Below, in pieces: positions 15,786-23,400 of a stretch of 26,973 bases of DNA. The notes under the pieces were generated by a model. The model did not search any database. It was not told the origin of the DNA and worked only from the letters and a program-made list of their open reading frames with translations. Numbering within the stretch: the first letter of the stretch is position 1; each line of letters begins with the position of its first letter. Source of the stretch: JBHJOF01 sp050330055 (GTDB taxonomy: Bacteria > Pseudomonadota > Alphaproteobacteria > Kiloniellales > JAKSDN01); contig JBHJOF010000272.1 in NCBI GenBank assembly GCA_050330055.1, positions 1 through 26,973 on the forward strand, in the 5' to 3' direction. The position numbers and the translations under genes were made by a program.

Positions 15786-17108
15786 CTAATACCCGGACTT
15801 GCCGGGTATCCAGTTGGTTCCGGCGAGCGGCACCTGCGCCATGGCGGCCGCCTCGACGGTGAGTGCCACCAGGTCCTCGGGCTCGAGGTTGCGCACGTGA
15901 CTCTTGCCGCAGGCTCGCGCCAGGGTCTGCAGCTCCAGCACCATGGTGGTGAGGTAGTTCTTCAGCAGCCTGGCGCCGGCCTCGGGCTTGAGCCGGGCCT
16001 CGAGCTCCGCGTCCTGCGTCGTGACACCGACCGGACAGCGCCCGGTGTGGCAGTGGTGGCAGTAGCCCGGCTCGGTGCCGAGCTTGTGGTAGTCCTCATG
16101 ATAGACCGGCTTGTTGCAGCCGAGCGCGATCATCGCGGCGGTACCGATCGAGACGGCGTCGGCGCCGAGAGCCAGGGCCTTGGCCGAGTCGGCGCCGCTG
16201 CGGATGCCGCCGGAGACGATGAGCTGCACCTTGCGGTGCATGTCGAGCTCCTGCAGGGCCGCGACTGCCTGGCGCACTGCCGGCAGGGTCGGAATGCCGA
16301 CGTGCTCGATGAAGACGTCCTGGGTCGCCGCCGTGCCGCCCTGCATGCCGTCGAGCACGATGACGTCGGCGCCGGCCTTGACCGCCAGGGCGGTGTCGTA
16401 GGCGACGCGGGTCGCGCCGATCTTGACGTAGATCGGTTTCCGCCAGTCGGTGATCTCGCGCAGCTCGTTGATCTTGATGGTCAGGTCGTCCGGGCCGGTC
16501 CAGTCGGGATGGCGGCAGGCGCTGCGCTGGTCGATGCCGACCGGCAGGTCGCGCATGTGCGCGACGCGCTCGGTGATCTTGTGGCCCAGCAGCATGCCTC
16601 CGCCGCCGGGTTTGGCGCCCTGACCGACCACCACCTCGAGGGCGTCGGCGCGCCGCAGGTCGTCGGGATTGAGGCCGTAGCGCGAGGGCAGCACCTGATA
16701 GACCAGGATCTTCGAGGACTCGCGCTCCTCGGGCGTCATGCCGCCGTCGCCCGTCGTCGTGCTGGTGCCCATCATGGTGGCGCCGCGGCCGAGCGCCTCC
16801 TTGGCGTGGGCGCCGAGCGCGCCGAAGCTCATGCCGGCGATGGTAATGGGGATCTTGAGCTCGATCGGCTTCTCCGCGAAGCGGGTGCCGAGCGTGATGT
16901 TGGTGTCGCAGCGCTCGCGATAGCCTTCCAGGGGATAGCGCGACATGGAGGCGCCGAGCAGCAGCAGGTCGTCGAACGACGGCACGTGCCGCTTGCCGCC
17001 GAAGCCGCGGATCTCGTAGACGCCCTGGTCGGCGGCGCGCTGGATCTCCTGCACGACGTGCAGCGGAAAGCTCGCGGAGGGGCGCAGGGCGCGCGGATCA
17101 ACAGTCAT
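15786..17108 (-). CDS. mgsC: N-methylglutamate synthase subunit C / FMN-binding glutamate synthase-like (GlxD)
   Basis: The 440-residue protein matches the FMN and iron-sulfur central domain of glutamate synthase as a separate subunit. Visible features are GMSFGALGAHAKEALGRGA near 92-110, GQGAKPGGGGMLLG near 162-175, KIGATRVAYDTALAVKAGAD, DGMQGGTAATQD, VSGGIRSGADSAKALALGAD, and a cysteine cluster Cys350, Cys353 and Cys358 (YCHHCHTGRCPVG) likely to bind a 3Fe-4S cluster. In N-methylglutamate synthase, MgsC works with MgsA and MgsB to convert methylamine and glutamate to N-methylglutamate. Rhizobial homologues are named GlxD. It follows the gfa gene by 33 bp and precedes gmaS. Confidence 0.88.
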   Translation of the reverse strand: MTVDPRALRPSASFPLHVVQEIQRAADQGVYEIRGFGGKRHVPSFDDLLLLGASMSRYPLEGYRERCDTNITLGTRFAEKPIELKIPITIAGMSFGALGAHAKEALGRGATMMGTSTTTGDGGMTPEERESSKILVYQVLPSRYGLNPDDLRRADALEVVVGQGAKPGGGGMLLGHKITERVAHMRDLPVGIDQRSACRHPDWTGPDDLTIKINELREITDWRKPIYVKIGATRVAYDTALAVKAGADVIVLDGMQGGTAATQDVFIEHVGIPTLPAVRQAVAALQELDMHRKVQLIVSGGIRSGADSAKALALGADAVSIGTAAMIALGCNKPVYHEDYHKLGTEPGYCHHCHTGRCPVGVTTQDAELEARLKPEAGARLLKNYLTTMVLELQTLARACGKSHVRNLEPEDLVALTVEAAAMAQVPLAGTNWIPGKSGY

Positions 17109-17141
17109 GGCAGGACCTCATTGGGGCAAAGCCTCATCTCG

Positions 17142-17570
17142 TCAGGCCGGCTGACCGCCGCCGTCGCTGGAGCCGGCATAGCGGGGCAGACCGTCCTCGA
17201 TGTGCAGCCAGGCAATACGCTCCGCGTCGTGCACGTGAAAGCGCGGCGGAAAGCGCTCCGGCTCGTCCAGCGTGCCGAGATGGAGATCGACGTCTTCCGG
17301 GCGTTGCTCGGTCTCGTAGGCGATCGGCGTGCCGCAGTGCGGGCAGAAGCTGCGTGTCACGCCGGGCGAAGACTGGTGGCTGCGCGGCGTCTCGCCCAGC
17401 CAAGTGAGCTGTGCGCGCGAGATGCCGACGAAGGGCGCCACGGCCGAGCCGGTCTGCCGCCGGCAGCTCCGGCAATGGCAATGGGCGATCCAGGTCGGCC
17501 GGCCGCGCACGGCATAGCGCACGGCGCCGCAGAGACAGCCGCCGGTGAAACCTTCCTCGCCGTTGCTCAT
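17142..17570 (-). CDS. GFA family (glutathione-dependent formaldehyde-activating-like) protein
   Basis: This 142-residue zinc protein has the GFA/CENP-V fold. Metal-binding cysteines are visible in GGCLCGAVRY (residues 10-19), HCHCRSCRRQTGS (30-42) and FCPHCGTPI (75-83). The founding member, Gfa of Paracoccus, was proposed to promote the reaction of glutathione with formaldehyde, although that catalytic role has been questioned and many family members have unknown functions. It lies between mgsB (22 bp upstream) and mgsC (33 bp downstream) in one operon. Formaldehyde is the product of N-methylglutamate dehydrogenase, so a role in formaldehyde handling is an attractive inference from context. 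Confidence 0.9.
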   Translation of the reverse strand: MSNGEEGFTGGCLCGAVRYAVRGRPTWIAHCHCRSCRRQTGSAVAPFVGISRAQLTWLGETPRSHQSSPGVTRSFCPHCGTPIAYETEQRPEDVDLHLGTLDEPERFPPRFHVHDAERIAWLHIEDGLPRYAGSSDGGGQPA

Positions 17571-17592
17571 GGGCCGAAATCCGCTACGCGCC

Positions 17593-18276
17593 TCAATAGC
17601 TGTCCGCGTGGTCGACGTTGAAGTTGTACAGTCTGCGGGCAGAGCCGTAGCGCCGGAAGTCGCGCGGATCGGCGTTGATCTCGGCCCTGGCCAGGAGGCC
17701 CGTCAGGGTCTCCAGGTGCTCGGGCCGCATCTCCTTCTCGATGCAGTCGGCGCCCAGGCCCTCGGCCTCGCCGCGCACGAAGAGGAGAGCCTCGTAAATC
17801 GAGTCGCCCAGGTCGCGGCCGGCGTCGCCGCAGACCACGAGATGGCCGGACTGCGCCATGAAGGCGCTCATGTGGCCGACGGCGCCCTGCACCACGATGT
17901 TGATGCCCTTCATGGAGATGCCGCAGCGCGACGAGGCATCGCCCTCGATCACCAGCAGCCCGCCGTGGCCCGAGGCGCCGGCCATCTGCGAGGCGTTGCC
18001 CTTCACCCGCACGACGCCGGACATCATGTTCTCCGCCACGCCCGGACCGGCGTGGCCGTTGATCACGATCTCGGCCTGCTTGTTCATGCCGCCGCAGTAG
18101 AAGCCGACGTGGCCCTCGACCACGACCTTGAGCGGCGCATCGAGCCCGACCGCCAGCGAATGACCGCCGTGCGGATTGACGACGCGGAAGTCACGCTCGT
18201 TCGATTGCGGCGCGATCGCGTGCAGGCGTTTGTTGAGCTCGCGCAGCGAGGTCGACTGCAGATCGATGTCGATCAT
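17593..18276 (-). CDS. mgsB: N-methylglutamate synthase subunit B / GltB C-terminal-like (GlxC)
   Basis: The 227-residue protein corresponds to the right-handed beta-helix (GXGXG) domain at the C-terminus of glutamate synthase, encoded as a separate subunit. The repeated glycine turns are visible: VEGHVGFYCGGMNKQAEI near 53-70, INGHAGPGVAENMMSG, VKGNASQMAGASGHGG, IEGDASSRCGISMKG and VQGAVGHMSAFMAQSGHL. The domain is structural, positioning the amidotransferase and FMN parts in GltB. Its start is one base past the mgsA stop, so the two are tightly coupled. Rhizobial relatives are called GlxC. Confidence 0.9.
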   Translation of the reverse strand: MIDIDLQSTSLRELNKRLHAIAPQSNERDFRVVNPHGGHSLAVGLDAPLKVVVEGHVGFYCGGMNKQAEIVINGHAGPGVAENMMSGVVRVKGNASQMAGASGHGGLLVIEGDASSRCGISMKGINIVVQGAVGHMSAFMAQSGHLVVCGDAGRDLGDSIYEALLFVRGEAEGLGADCIEKEMRPEHLETLTGLLARAEINADPRDFRRYGSARRLYNFNVDHADSY

Positions 18277-18277
18277 G

Positions 18278-19177
18278 TCAGGCGCGGCTCCAGTGATAGA
18301 CCCTGCCGGCCACCGGCTCCCAGATCCGTGCCTGGTCGGCGCCCGGCAGGGTGGCGATGGAACGGTACTCGGTCGCCATGGCGACCCAGTCGTCGGTCTC
18401 GGCCAGCACCGCGTGCTTGCAGGCGATGGGATCGCGCAGCACGGCGAAGCCGTCGCTGGTGCCGACGGCGAAGGTGTAGAAGCCGTCGAGTTCGGATACC
18501 GCGCGCTCCAGGGCCTCGTCGAGGCCGTCGCCTTCCTGCAGGCGCCAGGTCAGATAGCCGGCTGCGACCTCGCTGTCGTTGTCCGTTTCGAAGGTAATGC
18601 CTTTGCGGCGCAGCACCTGGCGCAGGCGATTGTGGTTGGACAGCGAGCCGTTGTGCACCAGGCAGAGGTCGAGGCCGGTCGAAAAGGGATGCGAATGCTC
18701 GGTGGTGACGGCGCTCTCCGTCGCCATGCGGGTGTGGCCGAGCGCATGGCTGCCAGCCACGCCGCGCAGCTCGAAGCGCCGCACCACGTCCTTCGGCAGG
18801 CCCATCTCCTTGAAGATCTCGATGCTCGAGCCGGCCGACATGATGCGCAGCTCGGGACGATGGTGGCGCAGCCAGGCGTGCACCCGCTCGAACTCGTCAT
18901 GCACCACCAGCACGGCATGGCTCGCCCGCACCTCGATCTCGGCGGCCTCGTCCAGCTCCTCCGCCAGGTCAGCGCCCAGACTGCGCCAGGGATAGTTGGG
19001 CGCGGCGGCGAAGAGCGAGAGTTTTATGCTGCCCTGCGCCACGGGCTTGCGGTAGAAAGCGACGCCGGCACTGTCCGGGCCGCGATCCGTCATCTCGATC
19101 AACATGGACGAGAGGTAGTCGCCGAGCTTCTCCTCGATCGCCGGGTTCTTGGTGAACAGCCCTACGATTCCGCACAT
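18278..19177 (-). CDS. mgsA: N-methylglutamate synthase subunit A / class II glutamine amidotransferase (GlxB)
   Basis: This 299-residue Ntn-type glutamine amidotransferase has its nucleophile as Cys2 (MCGIVGLF), exposed after removal of Met1. Class II motifs follow: MTDRGPDSAGVAF near 29-41, GHTRMATESAVTTEHSHPF near 146-164, LVHNGSLSNHNRLR near 172-185 and TDNDSEVAAGYL near 197. It is the stand-alone counterpart of the N-terminal domain of glutamate synthase. It heads the operon mgsA-mgsB-gfa-mgsC-gmaS. GGAGGG lies about ten bases upstream of ATG 19177. Whether the subunit hydrolyses glutamine or gamma-glutamylmethylamide cannot be told from sequence. Confidence 0.88.
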   Translation of the reverse strand: MCGIVGLFTKNPAIEEKLGDYLSSMLIEMTDRGPDSAGVAFYRKPVAQGSIKLSLFAAAPNYPWRSLGADLAEELDEAAEIEVRASHAVLVVHDEFERVHAWLRHHRPELRIMSAGSSIEIFKEMGLPKDVVRRFELRGVAGSHALGHTRMATESAVTTEHSHPFSTGLDLCLVHNGSLSNHNRLRQVLRRKGITFETDNDSEVAAGYLTWRLQEGDGLDEALERAVSELDGFYTFAVGTSDGFAVLRDPIACKHAVLAETDDWVAMATEYRSIATLPGADQARIWEPVAGRVYHWSRA

Positions 19178-19244
19178 GCCCTGAGACCCTCCACGACCGG
19201 CCCGACGACTAGGGGATTCGAGCCTATTTCAAGTGAAGCAAAAA

Positions 19245-19263
19245 ATATTCCTGATAGGAACAT
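19245..19263. promoter_or_regulatory. Candidate operator upstream of mgsA
   Basis: TTCCTGATAGGAA at 19248-19260 is an inverted repeat with 5-bp arms and a three-base centre; flanking matches extend it imperfectly to 19 bp. It lies about 70 bp upstream of mgsA in the 246-bp space shared with the divergent eipA, in locally AT-rich sequence that contrasts with the surroundings. This looks like a regulator site for the mgs operon, but no regulator family can be named. Confidence 0.35.
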
Positions 19264-19423
19264 ACCAGGGAGCATCGTTCCGCTCAATCGAGAAATCGCT
19301 TCGGGCCGCCCCCAGGAGGCGGTGGAACTGCCGGGATTGCCACGCATTTATCATCTGCCGCAGCTTTGACTGCCTGGCAAGGGGGCCCATATGAAGCCGA
19401 CGCCACTGCTGAGGGAGAGTTGC

Positions 19424-20041
19424 ATGACCCGTTTCGTTCGCCTTGGCCGCTGCGCCGGGCTTGTGCTCCTGCTGGCCTTCGCGCTGGCGCCGGTCGGCCG
19501 CGCCCAGGACAGCAGTACCCAGGACAACGGGGCGACCACGCCGCCGGCCGCCTCCGACGAGGGTTTCAGCCAGGAGGAGGTACTGGACAAGGCGCGCGGC
19601 TTCTTCGGCGAGACCACCGAAGGTCTGGCCAAGGCGATCGAGAAGGTCTTCGAGGACCAGGGCCGGCCCAACGCCATCATCACCGGCGAGGAGGCGAGCG
19701 GTGCCATCGGCATCGGCCTGCGCTACGGTGAGGGCCTGCTCGAGCGCAAGGGCGGCGGCGGCGTCCAGGTCTACTGGCAGGGGCCGTCGATCGGCTTCGA
19801 CCTCGGCGGCCATGCCGCGCGGGTCTTCACACTGGTCTACAACCTCGGCAGCAACGACGAGATCTTTCAGCGCTTCCCCGGCGTCGACGGCAGCGCTTAC
19901 TTCATCGCCGGCCTCAGCGTGAACTACCAGAAGAGCGGCAACATCGTGCTGGCGCCGATCCGCACCGGCGTCGGCCTGCGCCTCGGCGCCAACGTCGGCT
20001 ACCTGCACTACACCCGCGAATCCAGCTGGGTGCCGTTCTAG
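19424..20041 (+). CDS. eipA: EipA-like DUF1134 envelope protein
   Basis: The 205-residue exported protein belongs to DUF1134. The Brucella member, EipA, is a periplasmic protein needed for cell-envelope integrity. A Sec signal peptide is visible: basic start, hydrophobic stretch LVLLLAFALAPV and likely cleavage after GRA near residue 26. A low-complexity linker (TTPPAAS) follows, then the domain with GAIGIGLRYGEGLLERKGGG near 99-118, VYWQGPSIGFDLGGHAARVFTLVYNL and a glycine-rich C-terminal beta region ending ESSWVPF. ATG at 19424 has GGGAG six to seven bases upstream and begins the signal peptide; the frame also opens at 19391. It is divergent from the mgs operon and appears monocistronic. 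Confidence 0.88.
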   Translation: MTRFVRLGRCAGLVLLLAFALAPVGRAQDSSTQDNGATTPPAASDEGFSQEEVLDKARGFFGETTEGLAKAIEKVFEDQGRPNAIITGEEASGAIGIGLRYGEGLLERKGGGGVQVYWQGPSIGFDLGGHAARVFTLVYNLGSNDEIFQRFPGVDGSAYFIAGLSVNYQKSGNIVLAPIRTGVGLRLGANVGYLHYTRESSWVPF

Positions 20042-20103
20042 ACTTGCGTCTACCCGCGAGCGCTCTGACCGTCCACATCGCTCTGCTGTCACCCCCACCC
20101 CGG

Positions 20104-20190
20104 CCCTCCCCCGTCGAGGGGGAGGGAGTAACTTATTAGCGCAGCCCCATTTTTCCCTCCCCCCTTGCGGGAAGGGTTAGGGAGGGGGGT
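20104..20190. repeat. GC-rich palindromic repeat cluster between convergent genes
   Basis: A perfect 9-bp hairpin (CCCTCCCCC around GTCGA) lies at 20104-20126. A second imperfect structure at 20155-20190 pairs CCCTCCC with GGGAGGG around a smaller CCCTT/AAGGG stem. They occupy most of the 171 bp between eipA and the LysE gene, whose 3' ends face each other. Such C/G-rich palindromes are common dispersed intergenic repeats in alphaproteobacteria and could end transcripts from both sides. No T-run follows the first; TTTTT precedes the second. Confidence 0.7.
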
Positions 20191-20212
20191 GATTTGTGGC
20201 GTCTTGCGACTG

Positions 20213-20839
20213 CTAACCCGTGCGCCGCGCGAGCGCGGTCAGGGCGCCGGCGCCGATCAGGAGACTGCCGCCCACCCGGTTGATCAGGCGCAGCACGCCG
20301 GGCCGGCGGAAACGGGCGCGCATCTCGCCGGCCAGGATCGCCCAGAGCGCCACGTTGACCGCGGCAATGGTGACGAAGGTCGCCACCAGGACGGCGAACT
20401 GCGGCAGCAGCGGCCGGTCGGTCAGCACGAACTGCGGCACGAAGGCGATGAAGAAGACGATGCCCTTGGGGTTGAGCGCGGTGACCACATAGGAGCTGGC
20501 GAACATGGCGAGGAAGCCCTTGGGTTTGGCCCGCGCGGCCAATGCCTCGGGCGCGGGGTCGGCGCGCCACAGGCGGATGCCGAGCCAGACCAGATAGGCG
20601 GCCCCCGCCAGCTTCAGGATCGTGAACAGCGTCGCCGAGGTGGCCAGCACTGCGCCGGCGCCGGCCAGCGATACCGTCATGGCGGTGAGGTCGCCGAGCG
20701 CCACGCCCGGCACCGTGGCCCAGCCGCTCTTTCGCCCGGCGCCCATGGCATAGCTCACCACCAGCAGCACGGTCGGACCCGGGATCGTCACCAGGATGGT
20801 GCTGGCGACGACGAAGGCGAACCAGAGCTCGATCGGCAT
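20213..20839 (-). CDS. LysE/RhtB family amino-acid exporter
   Basis: The 208-residue inner-membrane protein has about six hydrophobic helices. LysE-type carriers export amino acids or related small molecules. The hallmark IPGP motif is at residues 19-22 (VTIPGPTVLLVVSYAMGAGRK... begins there), followed by the family segment LKLAGAAYLVWLGIRLWR near 74 and TALNPKGIVFFIAFVPQF near 118. ATG at 20839 matches the usual family start; the frame remains open to 20875, but the added residues are polar. It is divergent from the MarR-GNAT gene, separated by 158 bp, so that regulator may control it. The specific substrate is unknown. Confidence 0.92.
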   Translation of the reverse strand: MPIELWFAFVVASTILVTIPGPTVLLVVSYAMGAGRKSGWATVPGVALGDLTAMTVSLAGAGAVLATSATLFTILKLAGAAYLVWLGIRLWRADPAPEALAARAKPKGFLAMFASSYVVTALNPKGIVFFIAFVPQFVLTDRPLLPQFAVLVATFVTIAAVNVALWAILAGEMRARFRRPGVLRLINRVGGSLLIGAGALTALARRTG

Positions 20840-20929
20840 GGCGGGTGCTCCACTCTTCTGCGACCTGGCCGTCACTCAGCATTGTCACGGGCAAGCCTGT
20901 CAATGGTGACGCGGGCTAAGGCGATATAG

Positions 20930-20958
20930 TTGACTAAAGCAAGTAATTTGCGGACAAT
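20930..20958 (+). promoter_or_regulatory. Sigma-70-like promoter of the MarR-GNAT gene
   Basis: TTGACT (20930-20935) and GACAAT (20953-20958) are separated by 17 bases, matching five and four of six consensus positions. Transcription would start near 20965, giving a leader of about 33 nt to ATG 20998; this favours that start over ATG 20968. The region is locally AT-rich. Confidence 0.5.
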
Positions 20959-20997
20959 AGCAACGAAATGACCAGCTTGCCCGGAGGGACGGTTGTC

Positions 20998-21927
20998 ATG
21001 TCGCAGAGCGAAGTCGCCGAGCGGGTCGAGGCGATGCGGCGTTTCACCCGCTTCTACACCCGCAAGATCGGCGTGCTGCACGAGGGCCTGCTGGGAAGCC
21101 CGCTCAGCCTGACCGAGGCGCGCGTCGTCTACGAGATCGCTCATCACGAGACCACTACGGCCGGCGAGCTGGCGCGCGAGCTGGGCCTCGACCCGGGCTA
21201 CCTGAGCCGCCTGCTCAAGGGGCTCGAGGAGCGCGGCCTGGTCGCGCGCCGCCCGTCCGAGAGCGACGCGCGCCAGACCATCCTGTCGCTTTCGCCGGAC
21301 GGCGAGGAGATCTTTGCCACCATCAACGCGCGCTCGCGCGCCGAGGTCGGCGCCATGCTGGATCAGCTCGCGCCGGCCGACCAGGCGCGCCTGGTCGAGG
21401 CCATGGCGACCATCAAGGAGCTGCTGGGCGACCAGCCGCCGCGTCACGCGCCGGTCATCCTGCGCCCGCACCAGCCGGGCGACATCGGCTGGGTGATCGC
21501 CCGCCATGGCGCGCTCTACGCGCAGGAATATCAGTGGGACGAGAGCTTCGAGGCGCTGGTGGCGGAGGTCGCGGCCAAGTTCCTGCGCGAATTCGATCCC
21601 AAGTGGGAGCGCTGCTGGATCGCCGAGCGCGACGGCGACAACGTCGGCTGCGTCTTCCTGGTGCGCCAGTCCGACGAGCTCGCCAAGCTGCGCCTCTTGC
21701 TGGTCGAGCCCTCGGCGCGCGGCCTCGGCCTCGGCAAGCGGCTGGTCGAGGAATGCATCCGCTTCGCGCGCCGCAAGGGCTACCGCAAGATCACGCTCTG
21801 GACCAACGACGTGCTTACCGCGGCGCGGGCGATCTACGTCAAGGCCGGCTTCAAGCTGGTCGCCGAGGAGCCGCACCACAGCTTCGGCCACGACCTGGCC
21901 GGCCAGACCTGGGAGCTCGAGCTTTAA
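20998..21927 (+). CDS. MarR-type regulator fused to GNAT acetyltransferase
   Basis: The 309-residue protein has two parts. Residues about 1-140 form a MarR winged helix-turn-helix domain: SLTEARVVYEIAHHETTTAGELARELGLDPGYLSRLL includes the recognition region, and RRPSESDARQTILSLS is the wing. Residues about 150-309 form a GNAT domain with the acetyl-CoA-binding loop SARGLGLGKRLVEECI and a C-terminal YVKAGFKLVAEE. This two-domain architecture is a known family, but the acetylated substrates are largely unknown. GGAGG lies ten bases before ATG 20998; an in-frame ATG at 20968 has no ribosome site. It is divergent from the LysE exporter, a typical arrangement for a regulator and its target, which is inference. 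Confidence 0.9.
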   Translation: MSQSEVAERVEAMRRFTRFYTRKIGVLHEGLLGSPLSLTEARVVYEIAHHETTTAGELARELGLDPGYLSRLLKGLEERGLVARRPSESDARQTILSLSPDGEEIFATINARSRAEVGAMLDQLAPADQARLVEAMATIKELLGDQPPRHAPVILRPHQPGDIGWVIARHGALYAQEYQWDESFEALVAEVAAKFLREFDPKWERCWIAERDGDNVGCVFLVRQSDELAKLRLLLVEPSARGLGLGKRLVEECIRFARRKGYRKITLWTNDVLTAARAIYVKAGFKLVAEEPHHSFGHDLAGQTWELEL

Positions 21928-21947
21928 GGGCGAGAAACAAGCGAGAA

Positions 21948-22080
21948 TTGACACGGATGAACACGGATGAACGTCAAGGGACGTCCCTTGTTGGCCGTTG
22001 CGCGCTTCGTCGGGTAACGCCCAACCCGACCGGCTATCTTGCTTGTTGAATTTGTGTTCATCCGTGTTCATCCGTGTCAA
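21948..22080. repeat. 133-bp element with perfect 24-bp inverted ends
   Basis: The ends at 21948-21971 and 22057-22080 are exact inverted copies, each built from a 10-base unit, ACACGGATGA, repeated in tandem. Inside are a 16-base perfect palindrome CAAGGGACGTCCCTTG (21975-21990) and a GTCGGGT/ACCCGAC stem. The element follows the MarR-GNAT gene by 20 bases and stands nine bases from repeat copy B. It encodes no protein. It resembles a small non-autonomous mobile element; no target-site duplication is evident. Confidence 0.8.
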
Positions 22081-22089
22081 AATCTGTTT

Positions 22090-22311
22090 GTCGTTGCCGG
22101 ACTTGACCCGCGGCTGACCAGTTTGGGCTCGTTCACACCGGCCGTCATGGTCGGCGAAGGCCGACCATCCACGTGTTTCTATCGTTGTGGCTGATCCGGT
22201 GTACCAACCCGAATTGGGCCTACGTCTGCGACACTTTGATCTGGTGCAGCGCGCCACAGCTATGCCGCCGTACACAAACTCGTGGATGGTCGGCCTTCGC
22301 CGACCATGACG
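22090..22311. repeat. Interspersed inverted-repeat element, copy B (reverse orientation)
   Basis: The same perfect 31-bp arms as in copies A and C lie at 22143-22173 and 22281-22311, flanking a 107-base core. The core, read on the minus strand, aligns along its length with the core of copy C, sharing blocks such as CGCGCTGCA, CAGCCACAACGA and AGAAAC, so this copy is inverted. The outer segment 22090-22142, read in reverse, matches the flank to the right of copies A and C (GGTGTGAACG, then GTCAA and CCGGCAA). It sits between the convergent MarR-GNAT and methyltransferase genes. Confidence 0.85.
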
Positions 22312-22343
22312 GCGGTGCGGTAGAAAGGCCGCGCTTAGCCGCC

Positions 22344-23393
22344 CTAACTCTTCTCCATCACCATCATCCGCGCGAAGTAGGCGATGTCGGTGGAGCGCAC
22401 GGTGAAGCCGGCGTCCTCGAACAATCCCGCCAGATCGTCGCGGATGTAGTCGGCGTAGTAGGGCTCGTGGAAGGCGACGGGGAAGTAGTCGAGCAGGCCG
22501 TCGTAGCCGGGCACGTCGCCGCGCTGGATCGAATCGACCAGGATGAAGCGCCCGCCAGGCTTGAGGATGCGAAAGGCCTCGGCCGCCACGGCGCGGCGCA
22601 CCTCGCGCGGCAGCTCGTGGAACAGGAAGACGCAGGTCGCGACATCGTGGCTCTCGTCGGCCAGGCCCGTTGCCTCGGCCGCCGCCTCGACGAAATCGAT
22701 GCCGCGCCACGGCCTGAGCAGGCGCCGCGCCTCGGCGAGATAGGCCGGGCTCAGGTCGAGCGCGGTCACCGCCAGGCGCGGATAGTTGTCCTTGACGAAG
22801 CTGAGGAAGCGCCCGGTGCCGCTGGCGAGATCGACGAGCCGCGTCCCGGCGACGCGCCGCTCCCTCAGGAAATCGTAGAGCGGCACCAGGGCCATGCGGC
22901 GCATGGCGTCGGCACCGCCGCCGAACAGCACCTCGACCTGGTGGTCGTAGAGCGCGGCCGACTCGGGCGACAGCCAGCCGCCGCCCTGGTAGTGGAAGTT
23001 CTGCAGGTAGTAGCGCGGATAGCGCCCGTTTCGCCCGGCCTCGCGCAGAGCCTCGTCGCGCAGCAGTTCGTCATGCGCGCGGGCGTGGCGCCGCCGTTCG
23101 ACCTCGCGCAGTTCGGTGAAGTAGGCGCGCGCCTGGGCCAGCGCGCGGGCCGGCGATTCGATCAGGTCGTGCGGGATTCGATAGTAGCCGGCCTCGATGT
23201 TGGCCAGGTCGCGCGCCAAGAGCGCGCGCAGGTCGGCCAGAATGCGCTGACGGTCCGGAAAGGGGCCCTCGATCGGCTGCGGCGCCTTGACCGGCGTGGT
23301 CAGGCGCGCGCTCAGCAGGTACTGGCCCCAGAAGAGGCCGACCCGGGCACTCTGGCCCAGCGCATAGGCGGCGCGGCTGAAGGGGCCGATCAT
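22344..23393 (-). CDS. Class I SAM-dependent methyltransferase
   Basis: The 349-residue protein has an unfamiliar N-terminal helical region of about 185 residues and a C-terminal Rossmann methyltransferase domain. SAM-binding motif I is LVDLASGTGRFLSFV near 187-201, the acidic end of strand 2 is TALDLSP near 211-217, and motif post-II includes VATCVFLFHELPREVR near 247. GGRFILVDSIQ and a late DAGFTVRSTDIAYFARMMV complete the fold. The target is unknown. It starts seven bases after the stop of the upstream SDR gene, so the two are probably one operon and may act on the same substrate. The frame start at ATG 23393 fits this spacing. Confidence 0.88.
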   Translation of the reverse strand: MIGPFSRAAYALGQSARVGLFWGQYLLSARLTTPVKAPQPIEGPFPDRQRILADLRALLARDLANIEAGYYRIPHDLIESPARALAQARAYFTELREVERRRHARAHDELLRDEALREAGRNGRYPRYYLQNFHYQGGGWLSPESAALYDHQVEVLFGGGADAMRRMALVPLYDFLRERRVAGTRLVDLASGTGRFLSFVKDNYPRLAVTALDLSPAYLAEARRLLRPWRGIDFVEAAAEATGLADESHDVATCVFLFHELPREVRRAVAAEAFRILKPGGRFILVDSIQRGDVPGYDGLLDYFPVAFHEPYYADYIRDDLAGLFEDAGFTVRSTDIAYFARMMVMEKS

Positions 23394-23400
23394 GGCGCGC

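Noticed and set aside
15369..17621. Plus-strand open frame of 750 codons
   Set aside because: It lies antisense to mgsC, gfa and the start of gmaS, has low-complexity Ala/Gly/Arg/Val composition and no recognisable domain. High GC keeps antisense frames open.
20872..22710. Minus-strand open frame of 612 codons
   Set aside because: It reads antisense through the MarR-GNAT gene and translates the 133-bp element and repeat copy B. No domain and no ribosome site.
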